Below the pieces are notes generated by a model. The model saw only the letters and a program-made list of their open reading frames with translations. It made no database searches and was not told where the DNA came from. Positions 13,902 through 14,457 of a stretch of DNA of 14,457 nucleotides are shown here, piece after piece. How positions within the stretch are numbered: position 1 is the first letter of the stretch; the number at the start of each line of letters is the position of its first letter. This DNA is from SZUA-430 sp036840015 (GTDB lineage: Bacteria > Pseudomonadota > Alphaproteobacteria > Micropepsales > Micropepsaceae): the NCBI GenBank assembly GCA_036840015.1, contig DAISVV010000056.1:1-14457 (forward strand), written 5' to 3'. A program made the translations under genes and the position numbers.

Positions 13902-13930
13902 ACGTTATCTGCTAGGGTTGATTGCATCAA
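13902..13930 (-). promoter_or_regulatory. Candidate sigma-70-type promoter of the acyl-CoA synthetase operon
   Basis: On the minus strand TTGATG (13930-13925) and TAACGT (13907-13902) are 17 bases apart, a fair housekeeping-type match in the 88-base gap between divergent genes. A start near 13895 would leave a leader of about 40 bases. No ECF-type TGATC...TA element is present. Confidence 0.35.
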
Positions 13931-13944
13931 GCGATGAGGCCTTC

Positions 13945-14457
13945 ATGATGGACAGGATCCTGTTTTACGGAACGATCGCGGGGCTGGTGGTGATCCTGTC
14001 GATGATCGGCATGATCGCCGCATCGGGCGGTGCGCCCGAGATGGGCGACATGTCCGTCGTCTATGGCTATGTCACGATGCTGGTTGCGCTCTCGGCCGTG
14101 TTCTTCGGCATCCGCAGCCACCGCGACCGGGCGCTCAGCGGTTCGATCGGCTTTGTTGCGGCACTGATGATGGGGCTCGGCATCAGCACGGTGGCGGGCG
14201 TGATCTATGTGCTGGTCTGGGAAGTCTATCTTGTTGCCACCAATTTCACGTTCATCGGGGCCTATGTCGATGACTACATCGCGCAGCAGAAGGCGGCCGG
14301 TGTCTCGGGCAAGGCGCTGGAGGTGCTCGTGGCCGAGATGGAGGAGCTGAAGTTGCAGTATGCCAATCCGCTGTTCCGCATGCCGATGACGTTTCTCGAG
14401 ATCTTTCCCGTGGGCGTGCTTGTCACGCTCATCAGCGCGTGGCTCCTGCGGCACGGG
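13945..14457 (+). CDS. DUF4199 family membrane protein, 3' end outside the window
   Basis: The frame is open for 171 codons to the end of the window without a stop. The product has the DUF4199 layout: a first membrane helix at about residues 5-26, a second at 42-56 ending in GIRSHRDRALSG, a third at about 68-98 (MMGLGISTVAGVIYVLVWEVYL), a charged helical region with YVDDYIAQQKAAGVSG and EMEELKLQYANP, and a last helix after FRMPMTFLEIFPVG that would finish soon after residue 171. The family is found in Bacteroidetes and proteobacteria, lies in the inner membrane, and has no assigned role. GAGG (13936-13939) serves either ATG 13945 or ATG 13948. It is divergent from the acyl-CoA synthetase operon. 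Confidence 0.8.
   Translation, partial: MMDRILFYGTIAGLVVILSMIGMIAASGGAPEMGDMSVVYGYVTMLVALSAVFFGIRSHRDRALSGSIGFVAALMMGLGISTVAGVIYVLVWEVYLVATNFTFIGAYVDDYIAQQKAAGVSGKALEVLVAEMEELKLQYANPLFRMPMTFLEIFPVGVLVTLISAWLLRHG

Overview
The window looks like chromosomal DNA of a GC-rich alphaproteobacterium, probably Sphingomonadales or a close relative. This is inferred from codon bias, the DUF2336 and DUF4199 proteins, and an ECF sigma/ChrR pair of the Rhodobacter type; no rRNA, tRNA, IS element or CRISPR is visible. The left ~2 kb is less GC-biased and less orderly than the rest.

Layout. (a) 1-362: the 3' part of an unrecognised protein with a C-terminal membrane segment, ending in a strong intrinsic terminator. 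(b) 388-2178: an Na+/H+ antiporter gene nhaA, preceded by two strong hairpins in its leader and broken by an in-frame TGA near its 3' end, then two small uncertain ORFs. (c) 2207-5632 (+): an ECF11-like promoter followed by a tight three-gene operon: FAD/NAD-binding oxidoreductase (COG2907 type), DUF1365 protein and a Cfa-family S-adenosylmethionine methyltransferase. (d) 5654-7730 (-), convergent with (c): ECF sigma factor, its zinc anti-sigma ChrR and a short-chain dehydrogenase, joined by ATGA/GTGA overlaps, behind a second ECF11-like promoter. (e) 7777-8562 (-): an outer-membrane beta-barrel protein. (f) 8709-9812 (-): a DUF2336 protein. (g) 9914-13856 (-): an overlapping operon of acyl-CoA synthetase, acyl-CoA dehydrogenase and a fold-type III PLP decarboxylase. 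(h) 13945-end (+): a DUF4199 membrane protein cut by the window edge.

How they fit. Blocks (c) and (d) look like one singlet-oxygen/lipid-damage response. ChrR keeps every zinc ligand I can map from the Rhodobacter sphaeroides protein, at constant offsets (+3 in the N-terminal domain, +8 in the cupin). Both blocks start at TGATC(C/T)-N18-TA elements, so the sigma factor probably drives its own operon and the lipid operon. In the methyltransferase, two positions that help hold the catalytic bicarbonate in E. coli Cfa are changed (Cys to Ser, His to Gln). It may therefore make a methylated or otherwise modified chain rather than a cyclopropane, with the flavoprotein and DUF1365 acting on the same chain. 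A relation to the furan-fatty-acid pathway of alphaproteobacteria is a reasonable but untested idea.

Block (g) joins acyl activation, acyl oxidation and an amino-acid-decarboxylase fold in one transcript. The decarboxylase has Val where the family has the Glu that contacts the PLP ring nitrogen. These points, the nhaA stop codon and the structured nhaA leader are the main things to re-examine.
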